64,000 nt of DNA from JAWKJY01 sp041393535 (GCA_041393535.1 JAWKJY010000010.1:1-64000); one strand, 5' to 3'; counted from the stretch's first letter, positions 41,378-51,399 are shown. A program made the numbers and translations. Notes: generated by a model not told the origin, from the sequence alone.

Positions 41378-44300
41378 GCTTCCGGCTCCGCGCGCGGGAG
41401 CTCGAGCCAGAAGCGGCTGCCCGTCGGCGTGCCGAGCTCGACCCCCGTCCGGCCGCCGAGGCGCTCGACCGCCTTGGCGACGATCGCCAACCCGATGCCG
41501 GTGCCCGGGTAGGCCTCCGCGCCGTGGAGCCGCTCGAAGACCCCGAAGATCCGCTCGGCGTGGCGAGGCTCGATGCCGATCCCGTTGTCCTCGACCCAGA
41601 GGCGCAGCGCGGCGCCGCGCGGCTCGGTTCGCAGCGCGACGACCGGGCGGACGCCGGGCCGCGCGAACTTCACGGCGTTGCCGACGAGGTTCGCGATCGC
41701 CTGGGCGACCATCGTCTGCTGCCCGAGCACGACGCCGAGGCCCCGCTCGACGCGGATGTCCGCGTCGGCCGCGGCGATCGGCCCGGCGACGAGCCCGAGC
41801 GCGTCGGCGACGACGAGGTCGAGGTCGAGCGGCTCGACCTCGAGCCGGGAGGTCGTGATCCGGCTGTACGCGAGCAGGTCGTGGATCAGCAGGTCCATCC
41901 GCTGCGCCGCGGCCCGGATCCGGCGCGCGTACTCGGTGCCGTCGGGGCCGAGCGCCTCGCCCACGTCCTCCAGCAACGCGTCGCTCAGGCCCTCCATGGC
42001 CCGCAGCGGCGCCCGGAGGTCGTGGGAGACGGTGTACGCGAAGCGCTCGAGCTCGACGTTGACGTCCTCGAGCTCGCGCGTGCGCTCGGCGACGCGCTCC
42101 TCGAGCACGTGCGCCTGCCGCTCGAGCGTCTCGCGCACGCGCAGGCGGGCGAGCCCGACGGCCAGCCCGGGCGCGACCTCGCGCATCAGCTCCTCGACCT
42201 CGTCGCCCGGCGCCGCGTCCGGCCCGAACGACAGGTCGAACCTGCCTGCGCAGCCCCCGTCGCCGACGAGCGGCGGTGAGGACGAGCGCGATGCCCGCGC
42301 GGGCTCAGGCGGGTCGCGAGGTCGTGGTCGTCGAGGTCGTCGACGGCCGTCCTCGTGATGCCCTCGAGACCCTGGACGAACGAGGTGCGGTAGCCGTCCG
42401 TCGCGAAGCCCCGGCCGGGCTCGAGCGGGTCGACGACGCCCTCCACCGCGGCGACGACCCACTCGCCGCCCTCGGGCACGACCACGCTGTAGCGCGCCGC
42501 GCCGGCGAGCCGGCGCAGCGCCTCGACCGCGGGCGCCGCGAGCTGCTCGACCGAGCGCGCGGCGAGGATCCTGCGCTGGAGGTCGGCCACGAGGCCGAGC
42601 CGCTCGGCGAGCCGCCGCAGCGCGAGCTGGTCGCGCTTGCGCAGCGTGATCTCGCGGCCGAGGCCGAGCGCGCCGACGATCGCGCCGTCGGCGTCGCGCA
42701 GCGGGGCGAGCGTCAATCGAGCCAGCGCACCCCCGTCCGGCGCGGCTCCCGGGTGTTGTGGTCGGCGAGCTCGACGGTCTCGCCGGCGAGCGCGCGGTTG
42801 TCGATCAGCTCGCTCGACGCGCAGCGCGGGGCCAGCTCGGGGAACGCCTCGGGGTCGCGCCCGAGGGCATCCTCCGGCTCGCGCCGCGCAGCTCGGCGAG
42901 GAAGGGGTTCATCAGCCGGTAGCGGTGGTCGGGCCCGTGCACCGCGATCGCAACCGGCGCGCTGCGCACGATCTGCTCGGCGAGGCGGGCGCTCTGATCG
43001 CGCAGGCGGCGGTGCCGGAGCGCCGATCGCGACCTGCCCGGCGACCTGCGCCGCCTCGACGAGGCGCTCCCCGGCGACCACCTCCTCCCGGGCGCCGCCG
43101 AGCGTCATGACGCCGACGAGCTCCTGCTCCACCCGGAGCGGAGCACGAGCAGGCCGCGGACGCCTCCGCGGAGGCGCGCGAAGGTCGATCGACGTTGGGC
43201 TCGCGCCGACGTCCCTTTTCAGGGCGACGCGCTCGGGCCGGCCGCGAGGCGCGCGAGGAGCTCCGGCGCGAGGCCCGCCACGGGCACGCCGAGTGGATCC
43301 GGTTCGAGCCTGCGCCGGACTGCGCGAGCACCCGCACCGTCCGGGAGACCGGGTCGAGCTCGGCCACCGCCACGCGCAGCAGGTCGAGGTGCGCGCGCAG
43401 CTCGGATGCCGCGACGCCGGCGACCTCCGCCGCCGGCCGGTCGGCGAGGATCAGCCGGTCGAGCCTGTGCAGGAGCTCGACGTGCCGGGCGTACGCCGCT
43501 CGCCGCTCACGCGCGTCCGCGACGTGGATCGCCGCGGCCGCAGCGCTCGGCCGCGAGCTCGATCAGGCGCCGGTCGTCGTCGTCGAACGTCCTGGCTCGC
43601 GCGTGCGCCGACGTGGATCACCCCGAGGACGCGCCCGTCGACGAGGAGGGGCGACGCCGAGCAGCGAGCTGACCTCGGCCGTGATCGCGGGTTGACGACG
43701 TCCGCGTAGCGGACGTCCGGCACCGACACGGTCGCCCGGATCAGCGCGATGCGGCCCGCGGGTTCCGTGGCCGACGGGCACCTCGACCCCGTCGTGTGCA
43801 CCTCCGCCTCGAGCCCCGAGGAGGCCTCGAGCGACGAGGACGTCACGCTCGGCGTCGAGCAGGAGGACGGTCGCGGTGTCCGCCCGCATCGCCTGCCGCA
43901 GCCGCGCGAGCAGCTCGCGCAGCAGGTCGTCCACGGGCAGCCTGGCGAGGGTCACGTCCGCGACGTGCTCGATCGCCCAGAGGCGGGCGAGCGCCGCTCC
44001 GTCCCGGTCGCGAGGGCCGAGCGCCGCGAGCTCGTGGCTCGCGTCGGCGAGCGAGGTGACGTCCGAGACCGAGACGACGACGCCGGCCGCCTCGCCGTCG
44101 GCGTCCGTGAGCGGGACGTAGTCCGCCAGCAGGTGTCGCGACCCGCCGCCGGGCGCGTCGACGACGAGCCGCTGGTCGAGCACGGGCGTCCCGTCGCGGA
44201 GGACCGCCTCGAGCGCCGAGTGGACGCCCGAGCCGGGGTCGCGCGCGAGCGCCCCGAGCTCGAGCCCGCGCCCCCCGCCGACGAGCAGCCCGAGGCGCTC

Positions 44301-44441
44301 GTTCGCCTGCAGGACGCGAAGGTCTCGATCGAGGACTGCGAGCCCGACCGGCGCGACGCCGAAGGCACGGGCAATCAGGTCGGGAGAGGCCTGCCCGCGC
44401 TCTCCGCGCGCCGCGCCGTCGGGGGACGGCGCCGCGTACAT
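41374..44441 (-). pseudogene. Large multi-domain sensor kinase (PAS-GAF-GAF-PAS-GAF-HisKA-HATPase), several frameshifts
   Basis: 3068 bp (not divisible by 3). The kinase end is intact: LERFAYTVSHDLRAPLRAME, NLVGNAVKFARPG, VEDNGIGIEPRHAERIFG, GTGIGLAIVAKAVERLGG, stop 41374. Upstream the protein can be followed only by switching frames about five times. From 44441: PAS (APVGLAVLDRDLRVLQANER), GAF (MRADTATVLLLDAERDVLVA, then RIALIRATVSVPDVRYADVV and LLVDGRVLGVIHVGA in another frame), GAF (LRVAVAELDPVSRTVRVLAQ, VEQELVGVMTLGGAREEV), PAS (IVGALGLGREITLRKRDQLA), GAF (ARYSVVVPEGGEWVVAAVEG). Breaks fall near 43690, 43560, 43200, 42870 and 42280. Its RR partner gene overlaps its stop. Confidence 0.75.
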
Positions 44442-44538
44442 CTGACGCAACGCTAGCCCCGCGCGGGGCCGCCGACAATCGCCGATCTGGAGGATGCGGG
44501 CCCACGCGAACGCACCACGCCCGCGCGGGGCAGGGAGG

Positions 44539-45519
44539 CTAGAGCGCGACCTCGACCCCCACCCCGCCGGCGACGGCGAGCTCGTGCACGAGCCGCGCCG
44601 CCGCCACGTCCTGCACGGCGAGCCCGCACGACATGTAGGCGGTGATCTGCTCCGGCGACGTCCGCCCGGGGACGCGGCCGAGCAGGACGTCGCCGATCTC
44701 GTCGGAGACGTGCCCGGGGCCGAACGCGCCCTCGCCGAGGGGGATGAGGCAGTCGCCCTTCTCCGCCAGCACGGCGTCGCGCGAGTCCCCGACCACCCGC
44801 GCGTCGCGGACGAGCGCCGAGTCGAGCTCCCGGGTCGTCGGCGTGTGGGCCCCGACGGCGTTCAGGTGCGCCCCCGGCGCGATCCATTCCCGACGCACGA
44901 TCGGCTCGACGGTCGACGAGACGGCGCAGACGACGTGGGCGCCGCTGACCGCCTCCTCGACGGTCTCGACCGCGACGAGCCGGACGCCGGGGGCGCGGTC
45001 GGCGTGCTCGCGCACGAATCGCTCCGCGGAGGCGAGGCTGCGGGCGGCCACGCGGGCCTCGACGATCGGGCGGACGGCGGCGATCGCCTCGAGGTGCGTC
45101 GCGGCCTGGACGCCCGCGCCGAGCAGGGCGACGACCGACGCGTCCGGGAGGGCCAGCTCGCGCGTCGCGAGCGCCGATGCGGCGGCCGTCCGCACGCCGG
45201 TCAGGTGAGCCGCGTCCATGACCGCGAGCACGCGGCCGGTCGTGATGTCGTTCAGCACGACCACGCCCTGGATCTGGGGCTCGCCGATGGCCGGGTTGCC
45301 CGGGAAGGCCGTCACCGCCTTCAGCCCGAGCGCACCGAGCCCGGGCAGCGCGGCCGGCATCGAGAGGTGCACCGCGTGCGCGGGCAGGCGCAGCGGCAGG
45401 CGGACAGGCATGATCGCCTCGCCCGCGGAGAGCGCGCGCTGCGCCTGCTCGACCGCCTCGATGCAGGCGGCGACCGAGAGCAGGCGGGCGACGTCGTCGC
45501 GGGTCAGGATCCGTGCCAT
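44539..45519 (-). CDS. Ornithine cyclodeaminase/mu-crystallin family protein
   Basis: 326 aa. Substrate half with MPVRLPLRLPAHAVHLSMPA, LGALGLKAVTAFPGN and GVVVLNDITTGRVLAVMDA; Rossmann half with VALLGAGVQAATHLEAIAAV, ETVEEAVSGAHVVCAVSST and LNAVGAHTPTTRELD. Members are NAD(P)-dependent ornithine or lysine cyclodeaminases, ketimine reductases or alanine dehydrogenases. The exact substrate is open. The ATG at 45519 is preceded by GGAGGAACCACGG. It stands between the broken kinase gene and a divergent rlmN, with no biosynthetic neighbours to narrow its role. Confidence 0.9.
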   Translation of the reverse strand: MARILTRDDVARLLSVAACIEAVEQAQRALSAGEAIMPVRLPLRLPAHAVHLSMPAALPGLGALGLKAVTAFPGNPAIGEPQIQGVVVLNDITTGRVLAVMDAAHLTGVRTAAASALATRELALPDASVVALLGAGVQAATHLEAIAAVRPIVEARVAARSLASAERFVREHADRAPGVRLVAVETVEEAVSGAHVVCAVSSTVEPIVRREWIAPGAHLNAVGAHTPTTRELDSALVRDARVVGDSRDAVLAEKGDCLIPLGEGAFGPGHVSDEIGDVLLGRVPGRTSPEQITAYMSCGLAVQDVAAARLVHELAVAGGVGVEVAL

Positions 45520-45575
45520 CCGTGGTTCCTCCCTGGGGGTCGGCGGTGCGCGCCGGCAGGCCCGGGCGCGGCCTC

Positions 45576-45581
45576 TACCCT
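45576..45581 (+). promoter_or_regulatory. -10 element TACCCT, leaderless start
   Basis: TACCCT 6 nt before the GTG at 45588; no Shine-Dalgarno. Confidence 0.55.
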
Positions 45582-45587
45582 ATCCCG

Positions 45588-46610
45588 GTGGACCTCGTGC
45601 TCCTCCGCGACACGCTCGCCGACCTCGGGCAGCCCGCCTACCGGGCCCGCCAGGCGTGGGCGTGGGCCTGCCGGGGCGCGGGCGGCTACGACGCGATGAC
45701 CGACCTGCCGGCCGCGCTGCGGGAGCAGCTCACGGGCAGCGTCCCCTTCTCGACGCTCGAGCTCGTGACCGAGGCGCACGCCGCCGACGGGACGGTGAAG
45801 GCGCTCTTCCGCACCGCCGACGGCCACCCCGTCGAGGCCGTGCTGATGCGCTACCGCGACGGCCGCCGCTCGATCTGCGTCTCGAGCCAGTCGGGCTGCC
45901 CGCTCACGTGCACCTTCTGCGCGACCGGGGCGATGCGGTTCGGGCGCAACCTGACCCCCTGGGAGATCCTCGATCAGGCGCTCCACTTCCGTCGCGTCGA
46001 GGCGATCGACCACTGCGTCTTCATGGGCATGGGCGAGCCGATGCTGAACCTCGACCACGTGCTCGAGGCCTGCCGGCACCTGCCCGACGTCGGGATCACC
46101 AGCCGGCGCACGGCGATCTCGACCGTCGGCTGGATCCCGGGGATCGAGCGGTTCCGCTCGTTCGAGCTGCCGGTGCGGCTCGCGCTCTCCCTGCACGCGC
46201 CCGACGACGCGCTCCGCTCGCGGCTGATGCCCGTGAACGACCGCTTCCCGCTCGCGGAGGTGCTCGCGGCCTGCGACGCCGTCGCCGACGCCCGCCGCAC
46301 GCCCGTCTTCGTCGAGTACGTGATGCTCGCCGGCGTGAACGACGGGCCGGAGCAGGCGGCCCGCCTCGCGCGGCTGCTCGACCACCGCCGCTACAAGGTG
46401 AACCTGATCCCGTACAACCCGACGGGCCGCTACGACGGCTCGTCGCGGGACGCGATCGCCGCCTTCAAGGGCGTTCTCGACCGGGCCGGGCTGCCCGCGA
46501 CCGTCCGGCTGACGCGCGGGCGCGACATCCAGGCCGCCTGCGGCCAGCTCGCCGCCGAGGCGCGCGGGCGTCGGGGTGAGGCCAGCCCCACCCCGGCCGG
46601 CTCGCGCTAG
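45588..46610 (+). CDS. rlmN: RlmN-family radical-SAM rRNA methyltransferase (copy 2)
   Basis: 340 aa. CPLTCTFC iron-sulfur motif, CVFMGMGEPMLNLDHVLEAC, LALSLHAPDDALRSRLMPVN, FVEYVMLAGVNDGPEQA, KVNLIPYNPTGRYDG and RLTRGRDIQAACGQL with the C-terminal catalytic Cys. It has the same architecture as copy 1 at 27763 but shares only motif-level similarity, so it is an old paralogue rather than a recent duplicate. One may be RlmN and the other a specialised homologue, though Cfr-like identity is not supported by anything I see. The start follows a TACCCT box without a ribosome-binding site. Confidence 0.9.
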   Translation: MDLVLLRDTLADLGQPAYRARQAWAWACRGAGGYDAMTDLPAALREQLTGSVPFSTLELVTEAHAADGTVKALFRTADGHPVEAVLMRYRDGRRSICVSSQSGCPLTCTFCATGAMRFGRNLTPWEILDQALHFRRVEAIDHCVFMGMGEPMLNLDHVLEACRHLPDVGITSRRTAISTVGWIPGIERFRSFELPVRLALSLHAPDDALRSRLMPVNDRFPLAEVLAACDAVADARRTPVFVEYVMLAGVNDGPEQAARLARLLDHRRYKVNLIPYNPTGRYDGSSRDAIAAFKGVLDRAGLPATVRLTRGRDIQAACGQLAAEARGRRGEASPTPAGSR

Positions 46611-46651
46611 CCCGATTGCGCGGGGGCCTGCTCGGTGGCACGCTGGGAGCG

Positions 46652-48394
46652 GTGGCCCCGCGCCTCTCCCCCGCCCGTGCCGCGGCGCTGCAGGCCGCGG
46701 TCGTCGCGCTCGCCGTCGCCGGCGCGGCCGCGGTCGGCTGGGCCGCGAGCCGCAGCCAGATCGACCCGCCCGACGTCGCGGTCGTCGCGCTGCCCGCCGC
46801 GGCGCTCGTCTGGGTGCTGAGCGGCGTCGTCGCCTGGCGCCAGCGCCCGCGCTCCCGGATCGGGCCGATGATGGCCCTCGTCGGCCTCACGGCGCTCGTG
46901 AGCGGGCTCGTCTACGCGAACGACTCGGCCGCCTCGACGGCCGGGGCGCTCCTCTCGGCCGCGTACATCGGCGTCTTCGCGCACGTGCTGCTCGCCTTCC
47001 CGAGCGGGCGGCTGCCCTCCCGCGCCGCCGCGTGGCTCGTCGGGCTGATCTACCTCGACGTGACGGCGCTCAAGGCGATCTCGCCGCTGTTCGACCGCGA
47101 GCTGTGCGACGGCTGCCCGCCGAACGCGATCCTCCTCCGCGACGACCTCGCCCTCGACCGGGCGTTCGGCGACGCGTGCCGCGCGTTCGGGATCGCGCTC
47201 GCCCTCGCCGGCATCGCCTTCGTCCTGGCGCGCTGGCGCGGCGCCTCCCCGGCGCTCCGCCGCGCGGTCGCGCCGGTGCTGTGGTCGGGCGGCGCGGCGA
47301 TCGTGGCGATCGTGGTCGCGCTCGTGCTCGAGTGGCACGGCGACGAGGGCGCCGCGTCGATCCTCTTCCACGGCGCCTTCGGGGTCGTGCCGCTCGCCTT
47401 CCTGGTCGGCGTGGCGCGCGACCGCCTGGCACGCGACCGCGTCGCCGGGCTCGTCGTCGAGCTCGGCGCCGAGGGGGCGCCCGGGACGCTGCGCGACGTG
47501 CTCGCGCGGGCGCTGCACGACCCGACGCTCCAGCTCGCCTACTGGCGGGACGAGCCCGGCGGCTTCGTCGACCTCGCCGGGCACGCGGTGACCCTCCCCG
47601 GGCCCGGCGAGGCGCGCGCGTCGACGCTCGTCGAGCGGTCCGGCCGGCCCGTCGCCGCGCTCGTCCACGACCCCACCGTCGCCGACGACCCCGCGCTCGT
47701 CCGGGCCGCCTGCGCCGCGGCCGGGCTCGCGCTCGAGAACGAGCGCCTCGCCGCCGACCTGCGCGCGCGCCTCGACGACCTGCGCGCCTCGCGGACGCGG
47801 ATCGTCGAGGCGGCGGACGCCGAGCGCCGCCGCGTCGAGCGGAACCTCCACGATGGCGCGCAGCAGCGGCTCGTCTCCGTCTCGCTCGCGCTCGGCCTGG
47901 CCGAGCGCCGGCTCGCGGGCGACCCCGACGGCGCGGTGGAGCTGCTGCGCGAGGCGCGCGCGTCGCTCGGCACCGCCCTCGGCGAGCTGCGCGAGCTGAG
48001 CCAGGGCATCCACCCGGCGATCCTGACCGAACGCGGCCTCGCCGCGGCCCTGCGCGAGCTCTCCTACTCCGCGGCCGTCCCGGTCGCGCTGGACGTCGAG
48101 CTGCCCGGCCGTCTGCCGGAGCCGGTCGAGGCGGCGACCTACTACCTCGTCGCCGAGGCGCTCGCGAACGTCGGCAAGCACGCGCACGCGGTCCGGGCCA
48201 CGGTCGCCGTGCGGCGGGAGAACGGCTGCGCCGAGGTGCGCGTCGCCGACGACGGCGTCGGCGGCGCCGACCCCGCCGGCGGCAGCGGCCTGCGCGGCCT
48301 CGTCGACCGCGTCGAGGCGCTCGGCGGCCGGCTCGCCGTCGCGAGCCCGCCCGGCGGCGGCACCGAGGTGCGAGCGGTGATCCCGTGCGCGTAG
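46652..48394 (+). CDS. Membrane histidine kinase, NarL-system type (HisKA_3)
   Basis: 580 aa from GTG 46652; a TTG at 46616 would add 12 residues. About eight hydrophobic segments occupy the first 270 residues (AAALQAAVVALAVAGAAAVG to GAFGVVPLAFLVGVARDRLA). A GAF-like linker (LARALHDPTLQLAYWRDEPG) and HisKA_3 follow with phospho-His in RRRVERNLHDGAQQRL. HATPase_c has AEALANVGKHAHA, VADDGVGGADPAGG and GLRGLVDRVEALGG. Overlaps the regulator gene by 10 nt. Kinase-regulator-MMPL order matches the Bacillus ydfH-ydfI-ydfJ arrangement, so it likely controls the exporter downstream. Confidence 0.92.
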   Translation: MAPRLSPARAAALQAAVVALAVAGAAAVGWAASRSQIDPPDVAVVALPAAALVWVLSGVVAWRQRPRSRIGPMMALVGLTALVSGLVYANDSAASTAGALLSAAYIGVFAHVLLAFPSGRLPSRAAAWLVGLIYLDVTALKAISPLFDRELCDGCPPNAILLRDDLALDRAFGDACRAFGIALALAGIAFVLARWRGASPALRRAVAPVLWSGGAAIVAIVVALVLEWHGDEGAASILFHGAFGVVPLAFLVGVARDRLARDRVAGLVVELGAEGAPGTLRDVLARALHDPTLQLAYWRDEPGGFVDLAGHAVTLPGPGEARASTLVERSGRPVAALVHDPTVADDPALVRAACAAAGLALENERLAADLRARLDDLRASRTRIVEAADAERRRVERNLHDGAQQRLVSVSLALGLAERRLAGDPDGAVELLREARASLGTALGELRELSQGIHPAILTERGLAAALRELSYSAAVPVALDVELPGRLPEPVEAATYYLVAEALANVGKHAHAVRATVAVRRENGCAEVRVADDGVGGADPAGGSGLRGLVDRVEALGGRLAVASPPGGGTEVRAVIPCA

Positions 48395-49032
48395 CGATCG
48401 CGGACGACTCCGTCCTGCTCCGCGAGGGCCTGGCGCGGCTGCTCGCCGAGGCGGGCTTCGAGGTCGTCGCGCAGGCGGGCGACGCGGAGGGCTTCGCCGA
48501 CCTGATCGAGGCGACGGGCCCCGACGTGGCGATCCTCGACATCCGGATGCCGCCGACTCACACGGACGAGGGCCTGCGCGCCGCGATCGCGCTGCGCGGC
48601 CGCTTCCCCGGGCTCGGCGTGCTCCTGCTCTCGCAGTACGTCCGCCCGAGCTACGTCTTCGAGCTGCTGGCCGACGACGCCACCGGGGTCGGCTACCTGC
48701 TGAAGGATCGCGTCGCGGACGTCGGCGAGCTCGGCGACGCGGTCCGCCGGGTCGCGGCCGGCGGCTCCGTGCTCGACCCGACCGTCGTCGCGCAGCTGGT
48801 CGGCCGGCGCCGCGACGAGACGAGCGCGCTCGACGACCTCTCCGAGCGCGAGCGCGAGGTGCTCGCGCTGATGGCCGAGGGCCGCTCGAACCGCTCGATC
48901 GCGGAGCGGCTCGTCGTCACCGAGCGGACCGTCGAGAAGCACACGTCGAGCATCTTCCAGAAGCTCCGCCTGCCCGCGACCGACGACACGCACCGCCGCG
49001 TGCTCGCCGTGCTCGCGTACCTCGACTCCTGA
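48385..49032 (+). CDS. NarL-family response regulator next to MMPL exporter
   Basis: 215 aa from GTG 48385. Receiver VRVAIADDSVLLREGLARLL, phospho-Asp in VAILDIRMPPTHTDEG, conserved Lys in GYLLKDR; LuxR HTH LSEREREVLALMAEGRSNRS followed by LVVTERTVEKHTSSIFQKL. Overlaps the kinase stop, so the two proteins are made together. Three copies of the 9-mer CAGGAGTCG (one inverted at its own stop codon) surround the promoter region of the MMPL gene and are good candidates for its binding sites. Confidence 0.93.
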   Translation: MRVAIADDSVLLREGLARLLAEAGFEVVAQAGDAEGFADLIEATGPDVAILDIRMPPTHTDEGLRAAIALRGRFPGLGVLLLSQYVRPSYVFELLADDATGVGYLLKDRVADVGELGDAVRRVAAGGSVLDPTVVAQLVGRRRDETSALDDLSEREREVLALMAEGRSNRSIAERLVVTERTVEKHTSSIFQKLRLPATDDTHRRVLAVLAYLDS

Positions 49033-49099
49033 CGGCACCCGCCGGAGGTGGGGCCAGCACCACCCGGCAGGAGTCGTGACATCCCGACCGCAGGAGTCG
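49023..49099. promoter_or_regulatory. Three CAGGAGTCG sites upstream of the MMPL gene
   Basis: CAGGAGTCG occurs at 49068-49076 and 49091-49099 in direct orientation, centres 23 bp apart (about two helix turns), and inverted as CGACTCCTG at 49023-49031, overlapping the regulator stop codon. An inverted repeat GGTGG/CCACC (49047-49064) lies between. It is probably an operator for the adjacent response regulator. Confidence 0.55.
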
Positions 49100-49176
49100 C
49101 GCTCGCCGGGTTCCCTCGCGCGTCGCGCGCTGCGAGCCTCGAGGGAGCACTGGCGCGGACGGATGGGAGGAGCACG

Positions 49177-51375
49177 ATGACGGCCCTGGCCTCGACGGAA
49201 CGGCTCGCACGGACGAGCGCACGGCACCCCTGGCGGACGATCGCGCTGTGGCTCGTCGCGCTCGTCCTCGGCCTCGGCGCGGCGGGCCTGCTGCTCGGCG
49301 ACGCGCTGACGACCGAGTCCGACTTCACCGGCACGCCCGAGTCGAAGGCGGCCGCGGCCCTGCTCGACGAGCGGCTCCCCGCGGCCGACGGCGACGCCGT
49401 CGACGAGGTGCTCGTCCTGCGGGCGCCGGGCCGCTCGGTCGACGACGCGGCGTTCCGCGCCGCCGTCGAGGGGCGTCTCGCCGAGCTGGCGCCGCTCGGC
49501 CTGCGCCCGGCGAACGACTACTCCGAGACGGGCGACGCGTCGCTCGTCTCGGCCGACCGCGACACCCTGATCGTCCCGGCGCGGCTCGCGGACACGAGCG
49601 ACGGCGCGGTCGAGGAGCTGCTCGCGGCCGTGCGCGCCCAGGACGGCCGGGACGGCGTCGAGACGGCGATCACGGGCGTCTTCACCGCCGACGCCGACTT
49701 CCGCGCCGTCTCCGAGAGCGACCTGCGCACCGGCGAGCTGATCGGGATCGGCGTCGCGCTGCTCGTGCTGCTCGTCGTCTTCGGCGCGCTCGTCGCCTCG
49801 CTCGTGCCCCTGCTCCTGGCGGTGATCTCGATCGCCGTCGCGCTCGGCCTGACCGCGCTCGTCGGGCAGGCGTTCGAGCTCTCGTTCTTCGTCGTGAACA
49901 TGCTCGTGATGATGGGGCTCGCGGTCGGGATCGACTACGCGCTCTTCGTCGTCAGCCGCTTCCGCGAGGAGCGGGCGCGCGGCCGCGAGGTCGTCGACGC
50001 GGTCGGCGTCGCCGGAGCGACGGCGAGCCGCGCCGTCCTCTTCAGCGGCGTCACCGTCGTGCTCGCGCTGCTCGGGATGCTGCTCGTGCCGACGACGATC
50101 TTCCGCTCGCTCGCGATCGGGGCGATCCTCGCCGTGCTCGTCGCGGTCGCGGCCGCGCTCACCCTGCTCCCGGCCGTCCTGCGCCTGCTCGGCGACCGGG
50201 TCGACGCGCTGCGGCTGCCGCTCGTCGGCCGGGCGAGCCTCGATCCGGACCGCGGCCTCTGGGCGCGGGTCGCGCGCGCCGTGATGCGCCGGCCCGGGAT
50301 CAGCCTCGGCGCCGCGGTGGCCCTGCTCGTGGCGGCGGCGATCCCGTTCTTCGGCATCCAGACCGGCTTCGCAGGCGTCGCCACGCTCCCGGACAGCTTC
50401 GCGTCGAAGCAGGGCTTCCAGCTGATCGACGCGGAGTTCGGCTACGCGGACGCCGACCCGGTCGAGATCGTGCTCGACGGCGACGTCCGCTCGGCAGCGG
50501 GCGAGCGCGGGATCGCGGCGCTGACCGCCGCGCTCGCCGGCGACGACGCGTTCGGCCCGGCCGAGGCGCCGCTCGTGGCGGCCGACGGGCGCACGGCGCT
50601 GCTGCGCGTGCCCCTGGCGGGCGACGGCTCGTCGCGCGGCGCGCTCGACGCCGTCGACCGCCTCCGCGACGACCTCGCGCCGGCGGCGCTCGACGGCACC
50701 GGCGTGCGGGCGCTGGTGGGCGGCACGACGGCCGAGAACCTCGACTTCACGCACGTGACGGACACGTACCTGCCGATCGTGATCGCGCTCGTGCTCGGGC
50801 TCTCGTTCGTCCTGCTCGCGATCGCCTTCCGCTCCCTGGTCGTCCCGGCCACGTCGATCGTGATGAACCTGCTCTCCGTCGGCGCGGCCTACGGGCTGAT
50901 GGTGCTCGTCTTCCAGCACGGCTGGCTCGCGAGCACGCTCGGCTTCCAGCAGGTGGAGACGATCGAGGCGTGGATCCCGCTGTTCCTGTTCAGCGTGCTC
51001 TTCGGCCTCTCGATGGACTACCACGTCTTCCTGCTCAGCCGGATCCGCGAGCGCTACGACCTGACGCGCGACAACGCGGGCTCGATCGCGTTCGGCGTCG
51101 GCTCCACGGCCCGGATCATCACGGGCGCCGCGCTGATCATGGTCGCGGTCTTCGGCGGCTTCGCGGCCGGCGAGCTGGTCATGTTCCAGCAGATGGGCTT
51201 CGGCCTCGGCGTGGCGGTGCTGCTCGACGCAACGGTCGTTCGCACGGTGCTCGTCCCTGCCGTGATGCGGCTCCTGGGAGACCGCAACTGGTACCTGCCG
51301 CGCCGGCTCGAGTGGCTGCCGCGGCTCGAGGTCGAGGCCGCGCGCGAGCCCCGGCCGGGCGCCGCCTCCCGCTGA
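49177..51375 (+). CDS. MMPL/RND-family exporter, YdfJ-like
   Basis: 732 aa with about twelve helices in two halves. Large exported loops follow helix 1 (TTESDFTGTPESKAAAALLD) and helix 7 (GIQTGFAGVATLPDSFASKQ). Proton-relay regions of MMPL proteins are visible: GLAVGIDYALFVVSRFREER and FGLSMDYHVFLLSRIRERYD. Such proteins export lipids, siderophores or drugs using proton-motive force. ATG 49177 has GGGAGGAGC upstream. Placement after a kinase and regulator suggests inducible export in response to an envelope signal. Strong terminator at 51400-51429. Confidence 0.93.
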   Translation: MTALASTERLARTSARHPWRTIALWLVALVLGLGAAGLLLGDALTTESDFTGTPESKAAAALLDERLPAADGDAVDEVLVLRAPGRSVDDAAFRAAVEGRLAELAPLGLRPANDYSETGDASLVSADRDTLIVPARLADTSDGAVEELLAAVRAQDGRDGVETAITGVFTADADFRAVSESDLRTGELIGIGVALLVLLVVFGALVASLVPLLLAVISIAVALGLTALVGQAFELSFFVVNMLVMMGLAVGIDYALFVVSRFREERARGREVVDAVGVAGATASRAVLFSGVTVVLALLGMLLVPTTIFRSLAIGAILAVLVAVAAALTLLPAVLRLLGDRVDALRLPLVGRASLDPDRGLWARVARAVMRRPGISLGAAVALLVAAAIPFFGIQTGFAGVATLPDSFASKQGFQLIDAEFGYADADPVEIVLDGDVRSAAGERGIAALTAALAGDDAFGPAEAPLVAADGRTALLRVPLAGDGSSRGALDAVDRLRDDLAPAALDGTGVRALVGGTTAENLDFTHVTDTYLPIVIALVLGLSFVLLAIAFRSLVVPATSIVMNLLSVGAAYGLMVLVFQHGWLASTLGFQQVETIEAWIPLFLFSVLFGLSMDYHVFLLSRIRERYDLTRDNAGSIAFGVGSTARIITGAALIMVAVFGGFAAGELVMFQQMGFGLGVAVLLDATVVRTVLVPAVMRLLGDRNWYLPRRLEWLPRLEVEAAREPRPGAASR

Positions 51376-51399
51376 CCCGGGGCCCTGGACCCGGAGCCC

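Noticed and set aside
38068..42279. 1403-codon open frame on the plus strand
   Set aside because: Arg/Ala/Gly-rich antisense of the kinase operon; third-position GC bias opens such shadow frames.
45588..46610. Second RlmN as a Cfr-type antibiotic-resistance enzyme
   Set aside because: Its motifs are RlmN-like and nothing in the sequence or the neighbours supports Cfr activity.
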